From: Colius striatus
Taxonomy: Eukaryota; Chordata; Aves; Coliiformes; Coliidae
DNA length: 64,000 nucleotides
Reading direction: 5' to 3'
Assembly: GCF_028858725.1 (NCBI RefSeq)
Contig: NC_084763.1
Span: 5,022,001-5,086,000 of the forward strand
The position numbers and the translations under genes were made by a program. This document shows, piece after piece, positions 1 to 11,703 of this stretch. The notes beneath the pieces were generated by a model. It saw only the letters and a program-made list of their open reading frames with translations, made no database searches and had not been told where the DNA came from. Position 1 is the first letter of the stretch. Every line of letters starts with the position of its first letter.

Positions 1-1901
1 AGGGAAAATTGCAACCAAACCCTTGCTGCTAATGCAGACAATGAAAATGTGGATTCTGGTTTTCAATGGTTTACCACTTCTGCTCTGAGGAGCCGTCTGC
101 ATGAAGTAGCTGTTTGTTGCACAGCCCAGTGCCTAGAAATCCCCCTGAAGCTTTTAAGCTCGTATGACATTGAGCAATCAGACCTTGCACATCAATAACA
201 GATTCTAAATACCAACTTGGCATAAAAAATTGATGATGGTGTGCTGAAAATCCTTGGGAGTCTTCCATTGCAGAGTATGGCAAAGAGGACAAAAGTGCAG
301 GCTGTCAGGAGAGGCTTTTGACTTGGAAGTGAAGGATTTTTGCAGATGCACCGCATCTCATAGGTGTCCCAGGCCTGTCAAGGCAGTTTGACTCACAGCA
401 CCAAGTCTGCATGGAGGCAGACTGCCTCTGGGAGGTGTGTGTGCTGTGAGGGGTTGGTAGGATTCCTGGGAAACCACTGGAGCTAGACAGGAAAATCCTC
501 TCCTTTCCTAGAGAGCTGGCAGAAAGCTCTGGGCTTGCACCTTTCATTCTGGAGACAGCACACAGGTCATAATTAAAGGTGCCTCTTACTCTTCCCACTC
601 AGTAACTCGCCATTGTCTGGAAAATAAACACAGAGTTGAATAAAACAAGCGAGATTGCATTGCTCAGCCTGGCAATCCACCTTCTGCAGTCCCGTTTCAT
701 GCAGATGACTTCTTGTTTAGTCTCACTGTACCTTCCTCTTTCTTTCTGCCCATCTTAGCATTTCTTAAAAAAAACCCAAACATTGTAAAAATACCATTTC
801 TCAAAAATACCACTTGCCTGGAGGTGGGGACAGAGGGAGTTGTCTTATCTCACTTGCTCGGGCAGACTCAAGCTTGGAAAGTAACTTAATTTCAAGTGAC
901 ACACAACACTTAATCTTGGACAATAACTGAAGTCTGGAAGTCCACTCAGAGCTGAATTTTTAAAAGCTGAGCCCAGAGAATACATTTACACCTACTATGG
1001 GGCATTTTATGCAGAGGGGCCGTTCTACTGCGGAGGGTGATGAACGTTCAGGAGCAAAAAGTGGAATATTTAATATCTCTGGAGTTATTGCATGTGGAAA
1101 ACTGCTCAGTGGGGAAGCTCTCCTCTGAGCTTTCTTAGAAACAGGGTGGTATTAAGGCCCACAAAGAAAGAGCCTGCTCCTCCTGCTGACACTCCAGAGC
1201 ACCAACAGAAATCTCCTTTGCTCTTGCAGCAGATGCTGGCAGGAGCTTCCCAGGGAGGCCTCTGGGCAAGGACTCTCAGTTGTGATCGGTGTTTTTCCAC
1301 CACCAGTGTACTGTCATTGCAAGGGGAAAAAGGATGTTTGCAGCCTGTGGAGTGCACATGCTGAATGTGTCTTCTGGGATGTGTTAAATCTGGGTACAGC
1401 TGCAGGTTTCCCTGGGGAAATCAGGTGGGGAGGCCACAAAGGTTGAGGAAGGTTGTGGTAAGCAGCACGGGCAAGTGGGAGTTTGGTCTGAAAAGCCACT
1501 GTCAATGATGGTGTAGACAGAGTTGATGTGGCAAGCAGAGCATGGGGGTGGAGCACGTACTTACTGTGCTCCACAAGCAATTCACAGCTTGCTCATGCCA
1601 TATTTGGACCAAGCACCATGACACCTGAGCCCATACCTGTGGTCCTCACTATCTGCTGATGTCTGTTGTCTGGTGGCCCCTCGCTTGGAGATGTGCTGAG
1701 GGAAGGGCTCCACCAAACTCTGGCCTTTGCCTCAGCCTGTGGAAATCAAGGGATAAGCCTATGGGCTTAGACTCGCTCCAGGTCAGGTGCCAAATCCTTA
1801 TGGAAAATCCTTGCTGTGATTACTGTGTGTGGTCAACACCGGCTGTGTTGTTGGCACTAAACACATATTCAGAAATAAGCCCTGTTTGTTCTGACAGTAG
1901 G
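1..1901. other. Left-edge sequence with no recognised gene
   Basis: I see no splice-bounded coding segment, RNA gene or CR1 tail here. The open frames are short and resemble no family I know. It lies beyond the likely 3' end of CX3CR1, which is on the minus strand. Confidence 0.5.
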
Positions 1902-2386
1902 ATTTTATTAGGTATGAAAGCATAGGAAAAGCATTTGTTGCCATCAATAAGCCCAGGATCATTTCCATATGGACATACAAAATCAGAAATATACCCTTGT
2001 ACTATCCAAAACGTTCCCCTTTGCTAACAGTCAGCTACCATTCATTAAGGAGACGCCTCTTCCCTTCAAAATGAGTTTAGGTCTATGTACATTTGTAGTG
2101 TGTGTGCCTACACCCACACACACAGAGCTCTCCGTGTTGAAACTGTTTTAACAGCTTCTCTACCCTTAAATTCTTCTCCATCACTTGTTCTAGACACAGA
2201 GTACTGCCTTTGCTTCTGCCTTCTCTCTTGATTCAGTTCCACGTTCAGCCTTCGCCTTGGTTTTACCATTTCCATGTAATGCTTCACAAGAGACACGTCA
2301 GTAATTCAGTGCAGCCCTTAAGTCTCTTCCTATGGGTAATGGCAAGCCCTGGTAGATTTACACACATTTCTTCTTCACAGAGCCTT
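1902..2386 (-). other. Candidate CX3CR1 3' UTR with poly(A) signal
   Basis: The first TTTATT on the plus strand beyond the CX3CR1 stop is at about 1902-1907. On the minus strand this reads AATAAA, about 480 bases after the stop codon. That would give a short 3' UTR. The assignment rests on position and hexamer only; a longer UTR ending elsewhere is possible. Confidence 0.4.
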
Positions 2387-3451
2387 TTAGACGAAGACAG
2401 AGCCATCCTGGTCGCTGGTGTTCACAGTGATGTTGCTGATCACAATGCTCTCCGCATAGCTGGCCGAGTGGCTGACCCGGTAGCGACTGCAAGGGCCACA
2501 GAAGCACAGGAAAGGGCAGTACCTTAAGCAGATGTGGTGAAGGTATCTCCTGAATTTCTCCCCAGCAAAAGCATAGATGAGAGGATTGAGACAGCAGTGG
2601 CTGAACGCAATGGTTTCGGTCAGGTGCATCGCGTAGTCCAAGGATTTGATTTGGTTGCAACTGGTGAACAACTCGAAGCGCTTTAAAGTCTCTAGAAAAA
2701 TCAGGACGTTGTAGGGGGACCAAAACAGCAAAAACACCACCACCACAACCAAGACCAGCCTTATAGCTCGTGCCTTTTTCTGGTTTTTGCAGAGCAGCAG
2801 GGTTTTGACGATCCCACAGTAGCAGTAGCAGATGATACACACCGGGATGAAAAAGCCGACGGCGTTCAGCTCCACGTTGCAGAACACCGGCCAGATGTTC
2901 TCCAGCTCCCGGGGGAAGGCAGAAGTGCAGTCGCTTTCAACCAGCCTGGAGAACACAAAATGTGGCACTGAAACGAGAACTGCTGTTGCCCAGACTCCAC
3001 AGGTCACGAGAAGGCCGTGTTTCACCGTTCTGGATTTCAGAGAATACGTTGCCCGGACGATGGCCGAGTACCTGTCGATACTGATAACAGTGATAAAGAA
3101 CATGCCCCCAAAGAAGCCAATGTAATACAGTGAGGAAACAGCTGTGCATGGAATAGTCCCCAAGGTCCACCCACGCACCGTGTTGGAAGCCCAGAAGGGG
3201 AGGGAGACCACGAAGAGAAGGTCCGAGATAGCCAAGTTCAGGAGATAGATGTCAGTGATGCTTTTCTTACGGCCTTCTTTCACAATGGCAAGAACCACCA
3301 TTAGATTCCCTGCGAGGCCAAGAGCAAACACTGCAATGTAAAATATGGGCAGAAATATTTTCCCAAACTCTTGGATGTCAGTCTTATTGCAGGAAAAAGC
3401 GTGTTCATCGTAAGTGTATTCAGCCGTCGTTTCTGTGGATGCTTCCGTCAT
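2387..3451 (-). CDS. CX3CR1: CX3C chemokine receptor 1 (fractalkine receptor)
   Basis: This is an intact 354-residue class A GPCR in one coding exon, the usual length for CX3CR1. The N-terminus is acidic and tyrosine-rich. Seven hydrophobic segments start near residue 32. The conserved extracellular cysteines are C21, C102, C175 and C265. SDLLFV in TM2, ETVAF-like ETIAFSHCCLNPLIY in TM7 and AGEKFRRYL at the start of helix 8 match mammalian CX3CR1 more closely than other CCRs, as do IWPV in ECL2 and FLETLK after TM6. The tail is rich in Cys and Ser and ends near TSDQDG, comparable to the human tail. By family knowledge it binds CX3CL1 and couples to Gi in monocytes, microglia and some lymphocytes. 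The DRY motif is DRYSAIV rather than the usual DRYLAIV. A splice-acceptor-like TTAG lies about 14 bases before the ATG, so the 5' UTR is probably spliced from an upstream exon that I could not place. Confidence 0.95.
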   Translation of the reverse strand: MTEASTETTAEYTYDEHAFSCNKTDIQEFGKIFLPIFYIAVFALGLAGNLMVVLAIVKEGRKKSITDIYLLNLAISDLLFVVSLPFWASNTVRGWTLGTIPCTAVSSLYYIGFFGGMFFITVISIDRYSAIVRATYSLKSRTVKHGLLVTCGVWATAVLVSVPHFVFSRLVESDCTSAFPRELENIWPVFCNVELNAVGFFIPVCIICYCYCGIVKTLLLCKNQKKARAIRLVLVVVVVFLLFWSPYNVLIFLETLKRFELFTSCNQIKSLDYAMHLTETIAFSHCCLNPLIYAFAGEKFRRYLHHICLRYCPFLCFCGPCSRYRVSHSASYAESIVISNITVNTSDQDGSVFV

Positions 3452-3536
3452 GCTGGGCTTGCTGGCTAAGGCAACATCAAAAGGGAGAAGAGAATCGTGT
3501 TAGAGAGAGATCCAGTACTTGCTGTGGTAAAACAGT

Positions 3537-3921
3537 GAGAGACCTGTGGGAACTGGGGCTGTTTAGTCTGGAGGAGACTGACGGGGGATCTTATTTATAA
3601 GTATCTAAAGGGTGGGTGTCAGGAGGTTGGGACATCCCTTCTTTCTGTTGTATCCAGCAAGAGGACAAGGGGTGATGGGATGAAGCTGGAGCACAAAAAG
3701 TTCCATTTAAACATAAGGCAAAACTCTTTCCCTGTTGAGGTGAGGGAGCCCTGGCACAGGCTGCCCAGGGAGGGTGTGGAGGCTCCTTCCTTGGAGGTCT
3801 TCAAGATCCACCTGGACATGTTCCTGTGTGACCTGATCTAGGTGACCCTGCTTCTGCAGGGGGGTTGGGCTGGATGATCTCTAAAGGTCCCTTCCAACCC
3901 CACCATTTGGTGATTCTATGA
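3537..3921 (+). repeat. CR1 LINE 3' end
   Basis: Sense-strand CR1 ORF2 terminus (frame related to LFSLEE..LRGDL, then a [10 protein letters not shown]-like stretch) followed by the CR1 3' UTR, ending in the CCAACCCC..GATTCTATG tail. It is 5'-truncated, as is typical of avian CR1, and lies just upstream of CX3CR1 in opposite orientation. Confidence 0.92.
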
Positions 3922-6900
3922 TCTCACCAACACTTTGGGATTTTGTCACTATGTGAGAGTTGTCTTGCTGTGGAGGTGGTGGTGGTGACAAACAAAATCC
4001 CAGACTCTGCTGTTACATGCACTTCACTCTCTTTAGGATAAGAAAAAAGAAATGAGAGTTTCCAGGCTGTCAGAGGAGGATCAGAAGAAGCAGCAAGCTG
4101 CTCTGGGACTGAGTGAGCTCTGCAGGTGGTGTGTGGCAGCTTAAGTGCAGGTGCTCTCCTGCAGTGCTTGGCAAGAAACCCTACCTGGCCTGTTGCTGTT
4201 GAGCAGCTCGAGGTGCTTCTGAGCACCACAATAAGCCCAATCTCACCCCACATGCTAACCCCAGAGGAGAAGGGTGGTTAGATGCTGAGTTTGGCTGGGT
4301 CTGAGGCAGTGCTTGGTGATGTGGGAGAAGCAAAGCTTGCTCTGGGACATCCCTTGGGAGCAAGGGTATCTATGATGAGTGAGTGGGGTCTGGTAAAAAA
4401 TGAGCCTCTGATCGAAAGAGGAGAAACCACACTGATGTTCTCAGGCACCAGCATGTCTCATGATTGCTCCTGCCTTGGCCATGTGGTAGCCAGGTGAGAG
4501 CCTGGAGCTTGCTAGTTTGGAGGCTGCACTCAAAGAAGGCATGGGGTGCCGGTGTGGGACCTCTGGGCTCCCTGCTCTGCACATCCAGTAACCCAAAGCA
4601 CCCATCAGTTCTTATGTGCTCCCTTGAGATGTGGTGTTCAAGTCTCAGCAAAGATTTCTGCTTGCAGGGAACCAAAACTCCTGAAGGGGTGCAGATGCTA
4701 CTGCTTTGAGTCTGCTCCCTGGTTGAAGTAAAGTAGCCATTGCTTTCTTTCATTGTAGGAAATGAAGGAAGTTGAGTGGGGTATGCTGTGCAGGGGCCCA
4801 GGGAGATGACAACATGGCCAAAGCAGCCTGTTAAAGCCAAGACTGAAGGGACAGGTCAGTGACGACAGAACTGCAACCAATAACTACCCCTTGGTCACAG
4901 TGTCTCAAGCTTCTTACAGGCTTTCCAGTCTTCCCATTGACTGTAAAAGGACTCAGCTCAGTGATCATAAGCTGTCTCTAATACAGATGTTTACATCTCC
5001 TGTTAGTGGGAGGTGTAGTCAATACAGCCAATGCAGAGCAGTGCATCTGACCCAATGCAGGTCAGGCCAAATCTGCTTTCAGATGAGAAAGACCGCTTCC
5101 CAGATTCTGCTGACTGCACTGGTGGAACTCCTCTTGGCTATAAGGAGAGCGTGGGTGCATTACTCAGTGGCAGATGCTAATAGTGGATAACTACTCCCAC
5201 TCCTGACAGAGAGAAGTGGTTGGAATCCCAACCTACATGTCAACTGACAGCAGTCGTTTTTATAGCCTCTGTTTAAAACAAGCCTCGCGAAACTAAGCGT
5301 GAAATAAAGATGCCCTGACACATGAGACAGTGCTTGCCTGACAAGTCTCATATGGTGTGGTGGTAACCACAACAAACTCCCTCATGGGTGGCTGCTGTGA
5401 CCATACTGACATTTTCTTTAGTGCCTGATTGCCAGAGTGTTGTCTGTGGTGTGGGCCATCAAGTTCTGGCCTCTATTTGTAGTCGTTTCTCAAAGAGGAG
5501 GGTTTTTTTGGCACCAGTTGGAAATGCAGGCTCTCTGTTTTAAAATACCTTCTTATTCTGAGAGTTCAAAGCCTAGTTGTCCCCAAAACATTTAAATTAG
5601 AAGTGCCCTCAGTCATTAGAAAACAGTCTTTGTGGTTTTGCACAGGAAAAGTGGGCTAGAAGAAGGGCTGTCTCAGCGCTGATAGTTTCGGGGCACGGGC
5701 ACAGCGTGGGGAAGGCTGTTTGCAGCAGGCAGGCACACCCATGGGCTGAGAGGCTCTTGCAGTGCCTTGCCACTTGAACTGGAAGGTGACATTGTCTGTG
5801 GAGCCTACCCAGAGCCTTGCTTGCAGCCCAGTTCAACTCTCCAGCTTCTGGAGATGTGTTATCTGACAGCAGCAGAATTAAAGGGGGTGAACAGGACGTG
5901 CCTAGGTGAAGGGCTGAAGCTGGTGGCAGTTGCAAACAAGATACTGATTTTCTACTGGTGAGATAGCTGAGTTGTCTACAGAGATACGTGATGGGTTCCT
6001 TATCTCTTCACCTGTCTGTTCCAGTCATTATCTACCCTGTAGAGGGGACACAGAAATGAGCAGGAGATATCTCACATAATCCAAATAGCCCATCTGCCTT
6101 CCCATCCTTGTGTTTTCTTTCTCTTCTGAGATTAAATGTATACAGCAGGTGCCTTTAACATGAAGAGCAGTGCTGGGGTACACCAAGTCTCTGGTGCTGA
6201 CTATGAGTCACTACACCAGCTCCTTGCCACTGAGCTGCTCCTGCACCCATCTGCACAGCCTCAGAGCCTCTGTCTTAGCTCCACAACGGGTTCTTCACCA
6301 ATGTACTGGTGTGCTGTAGCTGAGGGCTGCCAAAGTGATTGGAGCTGGAGCACTTGGTGTATGAGAAGATGCTGAGAAATGGGTTTGCTCAGCCACAGCA
6401 AGAGACATCTCAAGGGCCATCTAGTGAGAAGGAGTAAAGGTGAAGCACACAAGTTTCCTTAGAGGAAAATGGGACAGTGGCCATGGGGAATTGTTACTCA
6501 ATGTATGAGAAAAATTACTTCACCATGAGAAAGGTCAAATACCAACACAGGGCTTCAGTGAGGTGTGAGTTCTCCATCCCTGGAGATATTTGAAACTTGG
6601 CTGGCCTTGATCTGAAGTCTGGAAGCTCCAGAAGTCCAGTTCTAACTTTGGACTCTGTGACAAAGCTGGACAGAGACCATGATGCCTCTGCAAAGTGCCC
6701 CAGCTTCCTCTCAGACGTGTAAACTCCTGTTTCAGACGTGCCTTAGCTGGCATGACAAGCAGAAGTCTCATCATGCACAGAGAAAACAACTGTTTGATGC
6801 CTGCTGGTATCCCATTAGCATCTTTTCCACCTCCATGGGCATCCAGAGAGGGCTGCCTGGTGCTGTTGGCCTAGATTGTGTGTGCTGTGAGAACTCCTTG

Positions 6901-8214
6901 ACCTGGAGAGAGGCATTGCCTTACTCTCCTCTCTGAGAACCTCTAGCTCTGCTGGTCTTTGCCATCCTTGCTCCCTTAATCAATGTCTGGAAATATCAGC
7001 AAACTTCTAGAGCAGCAAATGATTTCCTTGACCCCTGGGTGGGTGGCTGCAAAGCCTGTGGTGCCCATGCTAACGGGAAGGGCAAGATGCTACACAGCTT
7101 GTCCAGGGGCAAGCGAGAGCTGCAGTTGCCAAAATGACACTGGCATCCAAAACTGCCAGCACAGGCTGTGGTTTGTTCACTCTCTAGCTCCCAGATTTTG
7201 TACATCACCAGCCACACACCCCTACCCTCCCACCACCACTCATCCTGCCCCATGCAATGACATTGGTTCCCTTTGGATATTTAGCTCCTCTTGTAGTCAC
7301 TTTACTCAGTTTAAGCTGATGTTGCTCCACAAGTGGGCTGCAAACTCCAAAGGGCTCCCAAAACCCAGCCCATGGCAGACAGGAACAATATGATGACCTT
7401 TAGCTGCACCCTAAAAGCGAGGAAATGTAGCTGTGCCCATCCTCTGTGATCCCCTGACAGGTATTCCGTGTCAGCCTCACAAAGCCCACCTCAGCACACG
7501 CTATAGCTTGTCAGCTTCAACCCAGTTTGTGCCTGGGTTAAATGTTGACCCAAGGGACAAAGTGAGCATAAAGGACACTGAAGGAGAACCTCAGGGCTGT
7601 GAGGTGCCTCCAGCACTCGTTTTCCCTTGCTGAGCACAGAAAATAGTAGATTCACTTCTGCTTCTCATGGAACTGCTCAACAGCTTTGCTCTCTCTGCAG
7701 ATTTCCCCAGCAGTGTTGCACCCTACTCCTCACAGACACTTCTGCCCTTTATCATGTTTATTGCTGTCTCAAAGACAATAGTCTGCAGGACCAAACCCCT
7801 TGTTTCTCAACCCAGCTATCCCCCACAACCATGTGCACTCTATGTAACATATAGGGAAGTGAAATTATGAGAGACCCACAAACTCCTCTAAGGAACAGAA
7901 GCTGCATTTCAACCTTCAAACAACACAAGAGCCAAATCCTATTTGTGCATCTGAGCTTTACAGTTATCAGCCCTGGCACTTCAGCCCAGTGCCACGTTAC
8001 ATGCTTTACTGCCAAGGAGAGGGCTCTGCAAGGAAAAATAACCAAAGGCAGAGCTCTGCTAGAGGGTCACAGCTCAGATCTGCACAGTAAGCTGGGAGAA
8101 GTGTTCACGCCTCAGAAAGATTTTCACACCTTAGTCAGCATTTCTGGGGGAGGCAGACTTGCACACTTTTCTCAGGCAAGCAAAGCACATTTCCAGCACG
8201 TGCATTGTGGGGTC
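3922..8214. other. Intergenic stretch, nothing recognised
   Basis: Between CX3CR1 and CCR8. I see no splice-bounded coding exon, RNA gene or assignable repeat. The open frames are short, overlap on both strands and resemble no known family. Confidence 0.5.
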
Positions 8215-8782
8215 ATCAAGAAGAGTGTGGCCAGCAGGTCAAGGGAGGTTCTGCTCCCTGCCAACTCTGCCCTGCTGAGGCCTCATCTGGAGTCCTGTGT
8301 CCAGTTCTGGGCTCCTCAGCTCAAGAGGGACAAGGAACTGCTGGAGAGAGGCCAGTGCAGGGCCACCAAGATGATCAGGGGACTGGAGCATCTTCCTTAT
8401 GAGGAAAGGCTGCGGGAACTGGGGCTGTTTAGTCTGGAGAAGAGGAGACTGAGGGGGGATCTCATTAACATTTACAAGTATATAAGAGGTGGATGTTGAG
8501 AGGACAGGGTGACACTTTTTTCCTGTAGTGTCAAGGGACAGGACAAGGGGCAACAGGATGAAGCTGGAACAGAAAAAGTACCACTTAAACACAAGGAGAA
8601 GCTCCTTTGGTGCTGAGGTGAGGGAGCCCTGGCCCAGGCTGCCCAGGGAGGGTGTGGAGGTTTCCAAACCCACCTGGACACGTTCCTGTGCCCCCTGGTC
8701 AATGGCAACCTGCTGTAGCAGGGAGTTGGGCTGGATGGTCTCTAGAGGTCCCTTCCAACCCTAACCATTCAGTGATTCTATG
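8215..8782 (+). repeat. CR1 LINE 3' end with long ORF2 remnant
   Basis: 5'-truncated CR1 in sense orientation. It encodes the conserved C-terminal reverse-transcriptase ORF segment ([51 protein letters not shown]) and ends with the typical 3' UTR and an ATTCTATG-like tail. The reading frame is fairly well kept through about 90 codons, suggesting a moderately young copy. Confidence 0.93.
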
Positions 8783-10212
8783 CTGAGTGTGTTGGAGCTG
8801 CACACTGAGGCTGCAGCTGGCTCAGGGAAGCTGTAGGCTTTGTGAGAACCCCTGTGAAACCCTTACAGGCACACATGCTATTCTCACCCTTAGATCTGAG
8901 CTGCCACCACCCTGCCCAAACATTACCACCTTGGCTTTTGCATGTTTGTGACTATACCCAGCTGTGTCTTACTGGCTGCTGGCTCTTGCCAAAACTGTAG
9001 GGATGTCCTTGGGTACCTCCAGAGGAAATGTTGTAGCTGACAGTGGCAGTTCTGACACGCACATAGAAAAAAGAGGTTGAAGGGAATTAACCAGAACTGG
9101 TTGGACACTAGCAGGAGAGATATGAGTCTTAATAGAGCTCTGGGTGAGACTCTCAACCAGCCTGGTGCTGGAGAGATATGAGTCTTAATAGAGCTCTGGG
9201 TGAGACTCACCGACCAACCTGGTGCTGAGCAGCTGCCACACAGTCACCAAACTGCTGCAGACATCTCTAACCACTGTTTGGATGAACCACTGCGTGGCTC
9301 CAGTCTTAGGGGATGGTCTCTGGAGTTGCTTCGGATGGCATGAGATGGCTGGGATTAAAAGCAGGCCTGGCACAGCACATGCAGTCACTTTAAATCTTAA
9401 ATCTCTGTCTTTTATTCAATTTTGAAGTGGTGAGATGTTCTCCTCATTCCCCCCCCCGAAGGTGCTGGAAGCAACTGACACAATGCCTACCTTTGACAGC
9501 AAGCTGAAATCAGCTGGTGTAGCCTCACCTGGAACCTGGGCAAAATTGAAATCAGTGAAGGAGGAGAGTGTAGCTGCTGCCAATCTGTGTGGCTTTATAG
9601 AAGAGAAGCTTGAGTTTGGACACCTGATGAGACTGGAAGGTTGGTAAAGGGTAATGCATGTGAGAGTTGGAGCTTTGCTTTGTACTGCCTCCTTATTCAA
9701 CTGGCACTTCCCTCCAGCCCAAAGCAACACCAGCCCAACAAAGCACGACAACAGGAGCTGGGCTGGTGAGCTGTCACATCTCAAAAGCCAGCCTGGGAAT
9801 GTTGCTTGTGAAAGCCAAAAAAAACCCCTCCTCTATTTTTATTGTCAGTCTGAAAGCAAATTGGGATCCAGAGCTGGCAGGGGGAAGTGATAAAAGTGTT
9901 AGAGAATTGGACAGTGATTCAGAGAGATCTGAGTAATCTGGGGCTTCTCGGATGATTCACGTTGGCTTTGATGTAGCCAAAGCAACACGCCTGGGAGTGA
10001 AACAACACAGACCACGTCTGGAGAGTGGGGGCACATCTGCCAGGAAACCTGACTGCTGATCTGGGCAGACTCTGAAACCCAGCTCCCAGCCAGATGTGGC
10101 AAGAAGAGCTGATGCAACCCTCTGAAGAGATGCTAAATGGGAAGGAACAAAAGAGAGAAGACCTTACCATTGAGGAGCTTGACGCTGGGGCTGTAGACTC
10201 TGGCATACTTTG
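8783..10212. other. Intergenic stretch with a short tandem duplication
   Basis: No gene is recognised. The one visible structure is a 56-bp direct tandem duplication around 9115-9227, listed separately. Confidence 0.5.
9115..9227. repeat. 56-bp tandem duplication
   Basis: The segment beginning GAGAGATATGAGTCTTAATA at 9115 recurs at 9171 with only a few differences near its end (TCTCAACCAGCC versus TCACCGACCAACC). The period is 56 bases with two copies. Confidence 0.85.
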
Positions 10213-10302
10213 AATCATAGACTGGTAGGGGTTGGAAGGGACCTTTAGAGATCATCTAGTCCAACCTCCCTGCAGAAGCAGGTCCCACCTAGACCAGGTT
10301 GC
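10213..10302 (-). repeat. CR1 LINE 3' tail fragment (antisense)
   Basis: Short CR1 end, recognised by AATCATAGACTGGTAGGGGT followed by the conserved GGAAGGGACCTTTAGAGATC block. About 90 bases, 5'-truncated. Confidence 0.85.
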
Positions 10303-11623
10303 AAACACTTGATAACACTTTGTTTTCACTCTTGCCAATAATCTTGCTAATTTAGTGAGATTACCCCTAAAAACCCCCGAGGCATGGAACACACACCACA
10401 AACACACAAGCGAGAAACCAGATACACATTTTTAATGGTGAAAGGCTAAGGACTGCAACAGGCTCTAAGTAAGACAAGGAGGCTCTTTTTGCATGTCTGA
10501 GGGTCTCCATGTCAAGAGAAATCAGCCTGGGAAAGGGCTTTAGGCCAGACACGATGGAGAAGCTCAGCAGACGGGCACTGTGTAGAACCCTGCAGCCCCT
10601 GATAGGCAGGGAGGCAGAGCAAACAGGACACTCTTCACCACTGTGACTCTGCTTTGGTAAGAAATGACTAGAAAAGCCAAACTGTCCTCTCCCCAGGTAC
10701 TTCAGGAGCACTAGCTAGCCCAAATCCTGGGATGGGAGCCCCTGGAAGGATGTGGGGCCCTGTGCAGAGCATAGAGCAGCTGCTGAGGGCTGGGTTAGAG
10801 GGAAGGCTGTAGGATGGCTGTGGAAAGCGAGCAGCACAGTTTGGGGACAGGGATGTTGTTATCAAAAAGCCAGCCTGAGCTGCCTCTGTTAAACACTGTG
10901 TGTTTTCCCTCCTTCTAGCCAGTTCTTTCACCATCCCTCCATCACTTCCAAGTGGATGTGGTGTAATCCCAGATGCACCCTTGCTCCCTGCTCCCCCCAG
11001 TCCTTCCCTGATGGCTTTAAAGGTGAGCAAATTCCTTTCTTTGGTGTTTCCTCTTTCTCCTGTGATTGATTCTCAGGCCACTTCTGTGGCCCAGCAGAGT
11101 TCTGCAAGCTTATCGATTGCTGATGGATTTGAGTGATCTCATTTATGGAGGATCCCCCCAAAGACTTTTGATGATGAGTTTTTTAAAAGCAAGCAGTGCT
11201 CTGAAGTGATCAGAAGCATGATGGAGAGGCTTTCCAAAAATCAGAGCATTTAAGGTGTCCTAAATAAGGGACCCAGAAATGGAATCCTACTGAGCCACTG
11301 CTGATGAAGATAAACATAAGGCTGAATGTTGCAGAGGGCTGGGGTCCCTTTCTAAAGGCATTTAGGTCAAAGAGGTGAAAAAAAGTGCCCCTTTCCAGTT
11401 CTACAGTTTTTGCACCATTATCAAAAACTATGTTAGAAGCAGATACCACTAGCTGGAGATGAGCAGTATGTAACCTCGAATCAATCGTATGGGGTTAAAG
11501 AAATACATTGGAAAAGATCAGGCTTGGATCATGGAGAGCAGGATGGGGACAGCAGAGTCCAAAATCCCCGTGATTCAGAGCTTCAGAGCAACCACAGAGG
11601 GATTATTTTGAACAAGATCTTGC
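10303..11623. other. Intergenic stretch, nothing recognised
   Basis: Lies between two CR1 fragments. No supported gene or repeat was seen. Confidence 0.5.
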
Positions 11624-11703
11624 TAGGTGACCCTGCTTCTGCAGGGAGGGTGGACTAGATGATCTCTAAAGGTCCCTTCCAACCCTACCATTCTATGGTT
11701 CTT
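11624..11703 (+). repeat. CR1 LINE 3' tail fragment
   Basis: About 80 bases of CR1 3' UTR: AGGTGACCCTGCTTCTGCAG, then the GATCTCTAAAGGTCCCTTCC block and a CCATTCTATGGTTC tail. Confidence 0.85.

Noticed and set aside
7867-8499. Plus-strand open frame of 210 codons
   Set aside because: The C-terminal half is the CR1 ORF2 terminus; the first half is unrelated sequence joined by chance.
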